Origin: an uncultured Lachnospiraceae bacterium
GTDB taxonomy: Bacteria > Bacillota > Clostridia > Lachnospirales > Lachnospiraceae
DNA length: 44,340 nucleotides
NCBI GenBank assembly: GCA_944376745.1
Contig: CALWDR010000173.1
Location: forward strand, 1-44,340
Direction of reading: 5' to 3'
The notes below the pieces were generated by a model. That model was given only the letters and a program-made list of their open reading frames with translations. It made no database searches and was not told the origin of the DNA. Of the stretch, positions 33,101-41,324 are shown one piece after another (positions within the stretch are counted from its first letter, which is position 1; the number at the start of each line of letters is the position of its first letter). A program made the translations under genes and the position numbers.

Positions 33101-33490
33101 CTGACCGGGAAACTGGGCGGGGCAATTTCCGGGGCAATGAAGGGCATGACGATTGACAGGAACGCAGACGGCGGGATCATCCGCAATACGGAGTTGTCCT
33201 GGCTTGCGGAGGAGGGACCGGAGTCGGTCATCCCGCTGGACGGGAGCCGGAACGCCATATCTCTCTGGGAGCAGACCGGGCGGCTGCTGGGAATGGACAG
33301 TGTGCTTGATGGGATATCCCTTGAAGGGGCCGGGAATACGGCAACAATAGAGTACAAGCCCACCCTGCAGTTTTACGGCGGGACCCCGAGCCGGGATGAT
33401 CTGGTGGAAGCCATGGAGATATCCCAGGAAAAATTTGAGAGCATGCTGGACCAATGTCTTAAGAAACGGAGCCGGTTTGGTTTCCAGTAA
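30071..33490 (+). CDS. Tail tape measure protein
   Basis: A 1139-residue protein, the longest in the window, which sets tail length and helps DNA cross the membrane. The N-terminus carries the TP901-type tape measure core (residues about 90-300: FAGVQKTVDATQEEYADLR, then MSREMPSSASEIAAVMESAG), two glycine/alanine-rich hydrophobic segments (about 62-85 and 495-520), and long coiled-coil helices. It starts with TTG at 30071 after AAGGAGGTGG, inside the chaperone extension. The C-terminal region binds the baseplate. Confidence 0.92.
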   Translation: MSTTGREYQLAIRIAGVVDKTFNTSLTSARSKLSAFDSNVKKIDSSFTSLDRGFDKAISAGEKCFSVIATAAGVAATAIGGAAVAAVNVGSEFESAFAGVQKTVDATQEEYADLRQSILDMSREMPSSASEIAAVMESAGQLGIAKENLEDFTRVMINMGVSTNLSADEAATALAKFSNITGMDPANYERLGSVIVDLGNNFATTEADIVEMATRLASSGDLVGLSEAQIMALSTAMSSVGIEAEAGGSSMSKLLKDMQVAVELGGDTLQQYASVANMSGEAFRQAFQEDAVVALSAFLDGLNDTERNGKSAIAILNEMGLTEVRLSNMVLALSNAEGVMSGAIETANTAWDENTALAIEAGKRYETFESQIQILKNGFSELGIAAYDEMREPLADVISFFTDKLHGFTDYMGGADGFSKWMENLSAELPTLQRKVKNAWGVVSPFFDGLLEVGKWCLKNPEAIVSVITGIGTALAAYKIASTVSHIVSSVTALASSPVTGPILAIVSAIGLVMGAYTAYKQYEQSLVDDSLAEHFGDIALSMEDIQQVAEYIVSSDSLGKVKEALAAYEDLDGFAAVMDEAVSDINKMNWKVSIGMELTEEEQEAYKSAIAEYAENAQEYAQQSQYAVSLNLSVGLSDNDLESQNVVDKVNQFYQDKYDELSSLGTQLNEAVTTAFNDGLLDIEETQVIAEIQAQMAEIERSLATGELDAQLSILGMEYAGGGSLTADSFQNLQEEIAKQVDAATEAYKESYAKNYASIQATWEEGGYLSEAEYESALQGIQEEFLANIGEAQAKAINFQMETIMDQYAGELDPAVENYLQAVQDTLGSYMENGEADWLDRPVILWQAMIDELSANDLDKTTRQAISQLLEAMEPSMEEMEQLKQQYEAMGQEVPEAIASGLSEYALLDALANQDYAAISYVVGEQIAAGDYEGFYSDIINQLQNMDVYGQEGYVPDGVKSAIGTSIDETYSYTQETIDAYYSNGFTTEADLDVNINPRINMPNSYSSALTGKLGGAISGAMKGMTIDRNADGGIIRNTELSWLAEEGPESVIPLDGSRNAISLWEQTGRLLGMDSVLDGISLEGAGNTATIEYKPTLQFYGGTPSRDDLVEAMEISQEKFESMLDQCLKKRSRFGFQ

Positions 33491-33502
33491 GGAGGATATA
33501 GT

Positions 33503-33703
33503 ATGGTAGCAGTATATAAGACCATATCCGGGGATACATGGGATGGCATAGCCCGGGAGGTATACGGAAGTGAATCCCATGTATCTTTCTTGATGTCAAA
33601 TAACCAGCAGCTACTGGACTATTTTATTTTCCCAGCGGGTGTAACACTTATCATAGAGGATTTACCGGAGGAAACCAGTACCCTTCCGGATTGGAGGTCA
33701 TAG
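33503..33703 (+). CDS. Tail protein X (LysM-like)
   Basis: A 66-residue protein of the P2 GpX family, essentially one LysM-type fold (TISGDTWDGIAREVYG). It probably helps place the hub on the tube. It starts behind AAGGAGG right after the tape measure and ends two bases before the GpD gene. Confidence 0.85.
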   Translation: MVAVYKTISGDTWDGIAREVYGSESHVSFLMSNNQQLLDYFIFPAGVTLIIEDLPEETSTLPDWRS

Positions 33704-33704
33704 C

Positions 33705-35210
33705 ATGGCATTACCGCATCAGGTCAAGCTAAATATTGATTATGACGGGACCATCAAGGAGACGGTTGTGGAAACCTCTTCCGGTTCCGGAAGTTACACG
33801 GTAGTTCCGGGAGATACGCTGTGGGCCTTGTCCAAAAAATATTACGGCAGCGGCAAGGAGTATATGAGGATCTATAACGCCAATGCAGACGTGATAGAGG
33901 CGGCGGCCCGTTCCCACGGCAGGAGCAGTTCTGACAACGGACACTGGATTTATCCGGGGACTGTGCTCACGATTCCCGGAGCAGGCGTGGAATCCTCAAC
34001 TGTAACCACGAGGGTTTCAGGGACATCAAACCCGGCCCTGGGAGCTAAGATCGCGGAGCAGGCAACCAGTTTTTCCTACACCGACATGGCAAGTGGGGAA
34101 TCGGACAGCATATCTATCACGCTGCATGATATCGGTAAGGAGTGGATGGGAAACTCCATGCCGCGGCGCGGGGCCTCCCTGGGTGCGAAGATTGAGCTTA
34201 TTAACTGGAACACAGAGGAATACACGGAAAACTTTGATTGTGGAACCTTTGTGCTGGATGATCTCTCTTTTTCTGGCCGACCTTTAAGCTGCACTTTGGG
34301 CGGGGTAAGCGTGCCGGCTATGGATGATTTTAAGTCCCTGAAACGGACCCGCACCTGGGAGCAGACCACTATACAGGAGATTGCGTCCCAGGTGTGTGTG
34401 TCTGCGGGCGTGGAACTGTATTACGAGGCGGACACCATCCAGATTGCTGAGATCGAGCAGAATAAGCAGACGGACAGCGCGTTTCTGTACGCCCTCTGCG
34501 AGAAGTACGGTCTGGCCATGAAGGTCTACAACAGCAAGATCGTCATTTTTGACATCGTGAAATACGAGGAAAAGGCTGCAGTCCTCACCCTGAACGAGAG
34601 CGGCATGCTCTCCTGGTCCTACAATACCACCATCGAGGGTACCTATACCGGGGTGACCCTGGATTACACAGACCCGGACAGCGATGAGACCATCAGCGTG
34701 AACATGGGCTCATCCGGAAGGATGTACTCCATCAACTCCCAGGCGTCCAGCCGCTACGATGCGGAGCTGCAGGCAGCAGCGAAGGTCAACGAGGCGAACC
34801 GGGCCATAGAGACCATGGAGGTTTCCATCCGGGCCGATATTAGGATAGTTGCAAGCTGTTGTATCCAGATTTCCGGGCTCGGGAACTTGGACGGGAAGTA
34901 TTACGTTGATAAGGTGCGGCACAGCATCGGGAGTGGTTACAAAATGCAGCTTACGCTACATAAGGTACAGGCGCCCATTAAGGTTACGGTGCCGGCGGTA
35001 TCGCCTTCCAGCGGGAATTACACGGTGGTCCCCGGGGATACCCTGTGGGCCCTCGCAAAGCGGTATTATGGCAGCGGCGCAAAATACAGCATTATCTACA
35101 ACGTCAACGCAGATGTAATAGAATCGACGGCCCGGGCCCACGGAAAGAGCAGCTCCGACAATGGTCACTGGATCTACCCAGGCACAGTGCTTACGATTCC
35201 GGAGGGATAA
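33705..35210 (+). CDS. Baseplate hub GpD with two LysM domains
   Basis: A 501-residue P2 GpD / Mu gp44-type hub protein. The central 300 residues hold the baseplate hub fold. LysM domains lie at both ends (about 27-88 and 441-501): each begins YTVVPGDTLWAL and ends GHWIYPGTVLTIP, nearly identical. LysM binds peptidoglycan, so the hub may touch the cell wall during injection. In P2 GpD also relates to late control. The gene follows GpX by two bases. Confidence 0.88.
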   Translation: MALPHQVKLNIDYDGTIKETVVETSSGSGSYTVVPGDTLWALSKKYYGSGKEYMRIYNANADVIEAAARSHGRSSSDNGHWIYPGTVLTIPGAGVESSTVTTRVSGTSNPALGAKIAEQATSFSYTDMASGESDSISITLHDIGKEWMGNSMPRRGASLGAKIELINWNTEEYTENFDCGTFVLDDLSFSGRPLSCTLGGVSVPAMDDFKSLKRTRTWEQTTIQEIASQVCVSAGVELYYEADTIQIAEIEQNKQTDSAFLYALCEKYGLAMKVYNSKIVIFDIVKYEEKAAVLTLNESGMLSWSYNTTIEGTYTGVTLDYTDPDSDETISVNMGSSGRMYSINSQASSRYDAELQAAAKVNEANRAIETMEVSIRADIRIVASCCIQISGLGNLDGKYYVDKVRHSIGSGYKMQLTLHKVQAPIKVTVPAVSPSSGNYTVVPGDTLWALAKRYYGSGAKYSIIYNVNADVIESTARAHGKSSSDNGHWIYPGTVLTIPEG

Positions 35211-35213
35211 TCT

Positions 35214-35717
35214 ATGTATACGAGGATTGGAAAAGTAACGAATGTATATCCGTCTGTCGGTAAGGTCAAGGTGCTGTATGAGGACGAAAACAATGCTTCC
35301 CTACCGCTCTCCATGCTGACAATGAATGGGGAGTATTCCATGCCCCGGGAAGGTGACCGGGTGGTCACGATCCACATGGAGAACGGCAGCAGTAAGGGCT
35401 TTGTTTTGGGGACTTATTATGGAGGCGCGACACAGCCCAAAGCTGATTCCGGGTACCGGAAGGACCTGGAGGGCGGCGCCTATGTGCTGTGCCAGGGCGG
35501 CGTCTATCAGCTTGCGGCCTCTAGGGTTGTCTTATCAGCTAGTAATGCGGAGGCGGAGCTGGCCCTGGGCGATGAGACCGTAATCAAGGCAGATAGCGTG
35601 ACGGTTCAGGCGGACGACATCACACTGGAATGTGCCTATGGCACGGTGACCGTAGAGGAGCTGCTGAAGCGCCTGGAGCGCATGGAGGACAGCCTGGGCC
35701 TGCAGCATACGATTTAA
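35214..35717 (+). CDS. Baseplate spike protein (GpV-like)
   Basis: A 167-residue central spike protein of the GpV/gp45 type: an OB-fold N-terminus (RIGKVTNVYPSVGKVKVLYED) with a GDRVVTIHMENGSSKGFVLGTYY stretch, then a repetitive beta segment with a helical C-terminus. It forms the membrane-piercing tip. It begins behind a GGAGG that lies inside the hub stop region. Confidence 0.85.
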   Translation: MYTRIGKVTNVYPSVGKVKVLYEDENNASLPLSMLTMNGEYSMPREGDRVVTIHMENGSSKGFVLGTYYGGATQPKADSGYRKDLEGGAYVLCQGGVYQLAASRVVLSASNAEAELALGDETVIKADSVTVQADDITLECAYGTVTVEELLKRLERMEDSLGLQHTI

Positions 35718-35729
35718 GGAGGTCATGGA

Positions 35730-36128
35730 ATGGCACAGATAGGGAATCTAGGGAGTCTGATCGTCTTTGAAGTAAGCGGGGACAAGGTATTGACTTTTAA
35801 TGGCATGTCCCAGACCGTAAAAGGCCGATGGACCACCCATGCCGTCATAGGCAATAAGCCCAGATCGGAATTTTTAGGGGCGGATCAGAGGAGCTTAAGC
35901 CTCAATATCCTGCTGACTGTCAACCATGGTGTGAAGCCAAGGACCATTATCGAGAAAATCGAGCAGGCCGTTGAGACCGGGACGCCATACACATTTGTTG
36001 TCGGCGGGAGAAAGGTCGGCGCCAATCAATGGGTGATCACCAGCATGAGTGAGACGTGGGGCGAGATCATCCTGGATGGGCGCCTGGTTCAGGCAAACCT
36101 GGCGCTGACGCTTACGGAATACCTATAA
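35730..36128 (+). CDS. Tail protein GpU
   Basis: A 132-residue GpU-family protein (P2 GpU / Mu-like). Features include LIVFEVSGDKVLTFNG, RSEFLGADQRSLSLNI, and a C-terminal ending LALTLTEYL. In P2 GpU is required for tail assembly. AAGGAGG is ahead of the ATG. Between spike and GpW-like genes, as in the P2 order. Confidence 0.85.
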   Translation: MAQIGNLGSLIVFEVSGDKVLTFNGMSQTVKGRWTTHAVIGNKPRSEFLGADQRSLSLNILLTVNHGVKPRTIIEKIEQAVETGTPYTFVVGGRKVGANQWVITSMSETWGEIILDGRLVQANLALTLTEYL

Positions 36129-36139
36129 GGAGGACAGTC

Positions 36140-36445
36140 ATGGAATCTTACATAGAACTGGAAGGCAGCGGCTTATCTGCAGAGGAATTTTCCGACATCA
36201 AGCAGTGCTTGGAGACCCTGCTATCCATACGCGCCGGCAGCCAGCCTATGGACAGGAACCTGGGCATAGATTATGACAGTATCGTTGGATATCCGTTGGA
36301 TGTGGCCAAGAACATGCTGTCTCTGGAGATCATAGAGAAAGTCGGCATTTATGAGCCAAGGGTCGAGGTGACATCCGTGGAGTTTGAGGGAAGCACTGAC
36401 GGCCAGCTCCGGCCCCATATACATTTTATGAAAGCGGAGGGATAG
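36140..36445 (+). CDS. Baseplate wedge GpW (gp25-like)
   Basis: A 101-residue GpW/gp25-type wedge protein: IKQCLETLLSIRAGSQPMDRNLGIDYD followed by a GYPLDVAKNMLSLEIIEKVG segment and a beta-strand end. T4 gp25 homologues polymerise around the hub and connect sheath to baseplate. Start at 36140 follows AAGGAGG. One base separates it from GpJ. Confidence 0.87.
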   Translation: MESYIELEGSGLSAEEFSDIKQCLETLLSIRAGSQPMDRNLGIDYDSIVGYPLDVAKNMLSLEIIEKVGIYEPRVEVTSVEFEGSTDGQLRPHIHFMKAEG

Positions 36446-36446
36446 C

Positions 36447-37592
36447 ATGCAAAATATCGCGGAGAATTTTCCGGACATCAGTTTTATCGATAATACCACC
36501 GTCGATGAAGTCATGACGCAGATGATCAATGACTACCAGGAGAAATATAAGGAAATCACCGGGAAGGAAGTATCCCTCGCCCAGGCGGACCCCTACCGGC
36601 TGATCATGTACGCCTGTACCATTCAGATCTACCAGGCCATGCAGTATGCGGATTATGCCGGGAAGATGAGCTTTTTGAAATATGCTGCCGGGGATTATCT
36701 GGATAACCTTGCGGCACTGCGGGGGATCAGCCGGATTGAGGCAGCAGCCGCATCCACAGTGCTGCAGTTTACCATCGACGCGCCCATCGCCTCGGTGGTA
36801 TCCATCCCGGCTGGATGCCGGGTGACCAACGGGAATGACGTCTACTTTGCCACGGACGAGTATGCGGAGATCAAGGCGGGGGAAACGTCGGTAACCGTTT
36901 CGGCCACATGCACGGAACCTGGGTCCCTGGGAAATGAATTTGCCCCGGGGGAACTGAATGTGGTAGTAAATACGCTGCCGTATGTTGTTACGGTCACCAA
37001 TACGGTCATGACCTACGGCGGCGCGGATCGGGAGGACGATGACAGCCTGCGGGACCGGATCTATAACGTGGCGGATTCCTATTCTGTTGCGGGGCCGTCC
37101 GGGGCATACGAATATTATACCAAGAGCGTTGACCCGTCCATCAGCGATGTGATTGTGCAGTCCCCCACCCCGGGGGAGGTTGAGATTTACTTTATCTGTG
37201 ACGGCGGGGAGCTGCCCGGGGAGGCGCTGATTGCGGAGGTGCAGAACTTCTTGGAGGACGAGAACGTGCGGCCCCTGACAGATCACGTTACTGTCCAGGC
37301 TCCAGCAACGCAGGAGTACAATATTGATCTTACCTATTACATCCCGGCCAGCAGCAAGGCATCTGTGGAGACCATTCAGGAAAATGTCAACACGGCGATT
37401 AATATTTATAATGCCTGGCAGACGGAGAAAATCGGCAGGGATCTAAACCCCTCTTACCTCATCCAGAAGGTCATGGAGGCGGGAGCCAAGCGGGTGAATG
37501 TCACAAGCCCAGTTTTTACGGTCCTGGGAGGGACCACGCTGGCCAAGACGGGAACCATCAACGTGGTGTATGGAGGGCTGGAGGATGATTAG
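36447..37592 (+). CDS. Baseplate protein GpJ
   Basis: A 381-residue baseplate J-like protein: a helical N-terminus (YRLIMYACTIQIYQAMQYAD) with GDYLDNLAALRGISR, then repeated beta modules (VSIPAGCRVTNGNDVYFATD) that resemble Ig-like spacers. It builds the baseplate arms. GCGGAGGG precedes the start. It overlaps GpI by eight bases. Confidence 0.9.
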   Translation: MQNIAENFPDISFIDNTTVDEVMTQMINDYQEKYKEITGKEVSLAQADPYRLIMYACTIQIYQAMQYADYAGKMSFLKYAAGDYLDNLAALRGISRIEAAAASTVLQFTIDAPIASVVSIPAGCRVTNGNDVYFATDEYAEIKAGETSVTVSATCTEPGSLGNEFAPGELNVVVNTLPYVVTVTNTVMTYGGADREDDDSLRDRIYNVADSYSVAGPSGAYEYYTKSVDPSISDVIVQSPTPGEVEIYFICDGGELPGEALIAEVQNFLEDENVRPLTDHVTVQAPATQEYNIDLTYYIPASSKASVETIQENVNTAINIYNAWQTEKIGRDLNPSYLIQKVMEAGAKRVNVTSPVFTVLGGTTLAKTGTINVVYGGLEDD

Positions 37593-38136
37593 GCTATATG
37601 ACAGCGATATTGTGGATATCCTTCCGGAGACACTGGCCAGCCGGCCCAACGTGATAGCTCTGGGCTATGCATTGCATAAGGCCATGCAGCGTCTGATCGG
37701 ATACTGCCAGAATATCAGTGTTTTTTCGGTGATTGATTCAGCTCCGGACAACGTGCTGGACCTTCTGGCCTTGGAGCTCAACACACAATATTACGAGGAC
37801 ACCTTGGACATTGAGGTCAAACGGCAGCTTATCAAAAATACCCTTGTCTGGTACATGAGTGCCGGGACATCTGCGGCGGTGGCGGAGCTGGTGCAAACTG
37901 TTTTCGGGGAGGGCGAGGTCCAGGAGTGGTTCCAGTACGGTGGTGACCCTTACACCTTCAGGATTCAGACAAGCGCAATCCTGACTCCGGAGATCAACGA
38001 GTTTTTTAACCGCATGATCGAGCGGGTTAAAAACACACGCAGCCACCTGGAATCCATTGGAATTGTCCGCAGGACCGAGCAGGAGATCCACGCCGGCACA
38101 GCTTACAGAGGATACAGCAGGAACACTATCACATAG
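37585..38136 (+). CDS. Tail protein GpI
   Basis: A 183-residue P2 GpI-type protein. The start at 37585 follows GGAGG. It shows LPETLASRPNVIALGYALHKAMQRLI, an LDLLALELNTQYYEDTLDIEVKR segment and a typical YRGYSRNTIT end. GpI attaches fibres to the baseplate, consistent with the fibre genes that follow. Overlaps GpJ by eight bases. Confidence 0.88.
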   Translation: MIRLYDSDIVDILPETLASRPNVIALGYALHKAMQRLIGYCQNISVFSVIDSAPDNVLDLLALELNTQYYEDTLDIEVKRQLIKNTLVWYMSAGTSAAVAELVQTVFGEGEVQEWFQYGGDPYTFRIQTSAILTPEINEFFNRMIERVKNTRSHLESIGIVRRTEQEIHAGTAYRGYSRNTIT

Positions 38137-38149
38137 GAGGTTATGAGAA

Positions 38150-38962
38150 ATGGCATATTTTAACAAATCGGTTATGACCTCAGCTGGCCTGAATCTGCTA
38201 TCAAGGGCTTTTGCCGGTGAGATCACGTTGGAATTTGTCAAACTGGCTGCCGGTTCCGGAACCTACACGGATTCCGAGAAGCTGCCGGAAGCGTTGAGGG
38301 AGGCAACAGGCCTGAAAGCACAGAAGCAGCAAAGTACCTTTTCTGGGAAGAGTGTTATCAATAGCAACACTATTGCCCTGAAATCGCTGTTGAGCAATGA
38401 ACAGCTTACGGAGGGGTATTACATCACAGAGATCGGGTTATACGCCAAGGCGGCAGGCGCGGACGACGGCACGGCAATCTTGTACTCCATTGCGGTTGCA
38501 GAGATCGCGGACTACATGCCGGAGTACAACGGTAGCAGCCCGGCGCAGATCATTCAAGAATACTATGCCACTGTCAATGACAGCGCACAGATTACTATCA
38601 GTGTTCAGGGTGCTGTGGCGCTGGCCGAGGATATCCTTACTATCTTGGCGCTGTTGGGCAACACAGACATATCGCATATCCGGAGCGGCACCGTGACAGG
38701 GATATTATCAGAGCTGGGCCGAGTGCTGATAGGCACGGATGGGACCCAGATGGATATCAATGACACCCTGTTTGTGATTGACGCGGGGCCGCCCTTTGAG
38801 GCCGCAGCATACACCAATGTGGTATTTGACAGCGATGCGGCTTATGTCACAGATACAGAGACCATGGAGGCTCAGTCCGAGGATGGTCTGATTGCGGGCA
38901 AATTGGCAGTGTCGGAGGATGCCACCGAGGACGCTGTCTTTTTAGCAAATATAAATAAATAA
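38150..38962 (+). CDS. Tail fibre, collar-type N-terminal domain
   Basis: A 270-residue protein with the tail-collar fibre N-terminal domain (DUF3751-like): NKSVMTSAGLNLLSRAFAGE, TLEFVKLAAGSGTY, and a GYYITEIGLYAKA strand. It should attach the fibre to GpI. The second half is beta-rich and lacks the receptor-binding tip; the next fibre genes probably supply extensions. AGGAGG lies ahead of the start. Confidence 0.8.
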   Translation: MAYFNKSVMTSAGLNLLSRAFAGEITLEFVKLAAGSGTYTDSEKLPEALREATGLKAQKQQSTFSGKSVINSNTIALKSLLSNEQLTEGYYITEIGLYAKAAGADDGTAILYSIAVAEIADYMPEYNGSSPAQIIQEYYATVNDSAQITISVQGAVALAEDILTILALLGNTDISHIRSGTVTGILSELGRVLIGTDGTQMDINDTLFVIDAGPPFEAAAYTNVVFDSDAAYVTDTETMEAQSEDGLIAGKLAVSEDATEDAVFLANINK

Positions 38963-38987
38963 CACACAAAGAAAGGAAGAAAGAACA

Positions 38988-39848
38988 ATGGCAAAAGAAA
39001 GAGTATCAATGTATCGCAACGTCGGAACAGAGCAGACACCCATATGGGAGATCTGGTTTGCTAAAACGGTGGCAGACGCCGTCATGATGAGTGATAATGA
39101 CGGGGAAAATGTCAACATTAAACAGTATGTTGACCAGAAGATTGCGGACCTCATTGGTAGCGCACCAGAGACCTACGACACCCTGAAGGAGATTGCGGAT
39201 TACATCGCCGCCCACGAAGAGGTGGCTGAAGCGCTCAACCAGGCAATCACAAACAAGGCGGACAAGGACCATACTCACAGTGAGGCCACTCAGTCCACAG
39301 CTGGGTTTATGAGCGCTAATGACAAGAACAAGCTGGACGGATTGCAGAATTACACCCACCCGTCCTATACGCCACAGGCATCGGGGATGTACAAAGTGAC
39401 CGTTGATGAAACTGGTCATGTTTCTGGTGCCACGGCTGTAACCAAGGAGGACATCACGGGTCTTGGTATCCCCGGGCAGGATACTACTTACAGCCAGATG
39501 ACCGGCGCGAGTGCGGAGGCCCCCGGCACGGCTGGTCTGGTTCCGGCGCCGGCGGCAGGTGACCAGGGCAAGTTTTTGACTGGCGCAGGAACCTGGGCAA
39601 CTCCGCAGCAGGCTACCGTGGACGGCGAGCTAAGCGCAACCAGCGAGAACGCCGTACAGAACAAGGTTGTTTACGCAGCTCTGGAAAACAAGGTGGACAA
39701 AGAGGACGGAAAGGGTCTTTCCAGCAACGACTACACCACCGAGGAAAAGGAAAAGCTGGCCGGTATCGCAGCGGGAGCGACACAGGTAATTTTTGCGTCT
39801 ACCTTGCCTGAGACTGCGCCCGCCGGAACGGTGTGTTTCTTGATTTAA
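38988..39848 (+). CDS. Tail fibre protein (short shaft)
   Basis: A 286-residue fibre protein. It begins with MYRNVGTEQTPIWEIWFAKT, followed by DQKIADLIGSAPETYDTLKEIADYI (a repeat also present in the next gene), a KADKDHTHSEATQSTAGF shaft motif, and a SATSENAVQNKVVYAALENKV triple-helix repeat common in bacterial and phage fibres. No tip domain is obvious. AAGGAAG precedes the start. Confidence 0.78.
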   Translation: MAKERVSMYRNVGTEQTPIWEIWFAKTVADAVMMSDNDGENVNIKQYVDQKIADLIGSAPETYDTLKEIADYIAAHEEVAEALNQAITNKADKDHTHSEATQSTAGFMSANDKNKLDGLQNYTHPSYTPQASGMYKVTVDETGHVSGATAVTKEDITGLGIPGQDTTYSQMTGASAEAPGTAGLVPAPAAGDQGKFLTGAGTWATPQQATVDGELSATSENAVQNKVVYAALENKVDKEDGKGLSSNDYTTEEKEKLAGIAAGATQVIFASTLPETAPAGTVCFLI

Positions 39849-39860
39849 GACAAATATTCT

Positions 39861-39882
39861 CCCTGGCCCCTCTGGGCCAGGG
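39861..39882 (+). other. Strong hairpin between two fibre genes
   Basis: CCCTGGCCC (39861-39869) pairs perfectly with GGGCCAGGG (39874-39882) over CTCT. No T-run. It ends 12 bases before the next fibre start and may pause or stabilise the mRNA. Confidence 0.55.
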
Positions 39883-39894
39883 GCGAAGGGAGAG

Positions 39895-40905
39895 ATGATA
39901 AGAATGGCTATAACACGGAAAATCAAACACATGAATGCGGATGGGACGATTGTTGAGGTGGATATTGGCGCTCTGGCCCAGAATGTCATGCAGGATGCCA
40001 ACCATCGGTTTGTGAGTGACACGGAAAAGGCGGCGTGGAACGGGGCTTATGAGCAGGCCACCGGGTACACCGATCAGAAGATTGCGGCCCTTATCAATGG
40101 GGCACCGTCAACGCTGGACACCCTAAAAGAGATTGCCGATGCCATGGCCGAGAATGAGGAGGTAGTGGATGCTCTCGAAGCGGCAATGGGGACCAAGGCG
40201 AATCAATCTGAACTGGACACGCATACCGGGAATAATACGGTACACATCACGGCCACAGAGCGGCAGAGTTGGAATTCCAAGCAGACGACCACTGGAAATA
40301 CTGCAAATAATACTGTTACATTTACGAGCGGTGATGCCACCAACCCGACTGCCTGGACAGATGTGGCGTTGTTGACCAGCGGGGAGAAGCATAGTAGTCT
40401 CTTTGCAAAAATCTCCACGATGTTTAAAAATGTCCGGTATCTGTACAAGCTACTTGGAACTGGGAGCATTCCGGCGGCGCTTGGAACCGATATCATCGCT
40501 GCCTTGAATAAACTAAACACGAATTTGAATGGTAAAGCTCCCGCATCTCATACTCACGCATGGGGGGCAATCACCGGTAAGCCCTCCACATTTACGCCGT
40601 CGTCTCATACACATGATGATCGCTATTATACGGAATCCGAGGTCAATACACGGATTAACAATGTGAAAATCAAACGGAAAACCGTTACAAAATCAATTAA
40701 CGGCGACTATGTTACGTTTTCTAGGGCGGAAACTGGAATTCCAGAAGCAGCTTATATCCTAGATATTAACATCATGCGTTCGGAGACATATGGCTATCAT
40801 TTTGTAATTGGACATGGAACGGACAGTGGCGGAACAACTTTTGCATATTTAGATGGCGCTGTGTCTGCTAACGTTCAATTCCATATTCATTATGCAATTA
40901 TATAG
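39895..40905 (+). CDS. Variable tail fibre, current tip expressed
   Basis: A 336-residue fibre. The N-terminal half shares SDTEKAAWNGAYEQATGYTDQKIAALINGAPSTLDTLKEIADAM-type repeats (only a short stretch quoted by type here) with the previous gene, then shaft repeats and HTHAWGAITGKPS. At codons for Asn-Thr-Asn-Leu (40517 on) lies recombination site A; residues after it (about 208 on) form the exchangeable tip, ending at TAG 40903. Three silent tips lie downstream. The tip should bind the host receptor. GGGAGAG ahead favours 39895 over ATG 39904. Confidence 0.82.
   Translation: MIRMAITRKIKHMNADGTIVEVDIGALAQNVMQDANHRFVSDTEKAAWNGAYEQATGYTDQKIAALINGAPSTLDTLKEIADAMAENEEVVDALEAAMGTKANQSELDTHTGNNTVHITATERQSWNSKQTTTGNTANNTVTFTSGDATNPTAWTDVALLTSGEKHSSLFAKISTMFKNVRYLYKLLGTGSIPAALGTDIIAALNKLNTNLNGKAPASHTHAWGAITGKPSTFTPSSHTHDDRYYTESEVNTRINNVKIKRKTVTKSINGDYVTFSRAETGIPEAAYILDINIMRSETYGYHFVIGHGTDSGGTTFAYLDGAVSANVQFHIHYAII
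40512..40532 (+). repeat. Inversion site A (in fibre gene)
   Basis: Contains CTAAACACGAATTTGAATGG and shares 21 bases with site B in opposite orientation. The core AACACGAATTT (40516-40526) is also at C and D. It lies in frame over Asn-Thr-Asn-Leu. Confidence 0.85.
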
Positions 40906-40912
40906 CCCTTTA
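40902..40912. repeat. Seam motif ATAGCCCTTTA, copy 1
   Basis: Eleven bases joining the ends of tips 1 and 2. The same motif joins tips 3 and 4 at 43519. It supplies the minus-strand stop codon TAA at each seam (and TAG for tip 1 on the plus strand). Confidence 0.75.
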
Positions 40913-41240
40913 CTCGTCCATTACATAAAATATGGCGACGCTTATTCCCTGCGTCATGCCACCTGTATAGATGGAGCCGTCAGCCAATTTCCGTGCATTA
41001 AAACGCACATAATTCGTACTACTATTAACTGATGTGGAAGTTATAATAACTGTAGCCGCACCTATAAATTGACCAATGGCTCCGTATACTGTGCAGCCAG
41101 ACGGCGTATGGGTGGGATACTCGTACCAACCATTTGCATTAAAGTTAATTTCGTCAGCCGGAATATTTGTGAATTTAACTCGAAAATTTCCGCTGACAAG
41201 GCCGGTAATTTGTGGCTGCTTGCCATTCAAATTCGTGTTT
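40910..41240 (-). CDS. Silent tail-fibre tip cassette 2
   Basis: Open frame on the minus strand that begins in site B with the Asn-Thr-Asn-Leu codons and continues as about 105 residues (GKQPQITGLVSGNFRVKFTNI) to TAA at 40910. There is no start codon with ribosome site, so it is expressed only if inversion A-B joins it to the fibre gene in frame. It is about 80 percent identical by eye to cassette 3 in the other orientation. Tip 1 in use is different. Stops meet those of tip 1 at a shared seam motif. Confidence 0.8.
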
Positions 41241-41243
41241 AGT
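41223..41243 (-). repeat. Inversion site B
   Basis: Reverse complement of site A over 21 bases (core AAATTCGTGTTT at 41229-41240 on the plus strand). Recombination with A inverts about 730 bases and swaps tips 1 and 2. Confidence 0.85.
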
Positions 41244-41265
41244 ACACAATGTAACCCGTAAACAA

Positions 41266-41289
41266 TGGCTTAAGAAAATACTTAAGCCA
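41266..41289. other. Hairpin between site B and lysis genes
   Basis: TGGCTTAAG (41266-41274) and CTTAAGCCA (41281-41289) form a perfect 9-bp stem with an AAAATA loop. No T-run on the plus strand; T-rich on the minus strand after the stem. It could stop transcription entering from either side. Confidence 0.55.
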
Positions 41290-41324
41290 CCACCCAAAAT
41301 AATCATAATGCCAGGAGGAGCAGG

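Noticed and set aside
40910-41240. Cassette 2 as an independent minus-strand gene
   Set aside because: No ribosome site; it starts within a recombination site and only makes sense as an exchangeable tip.
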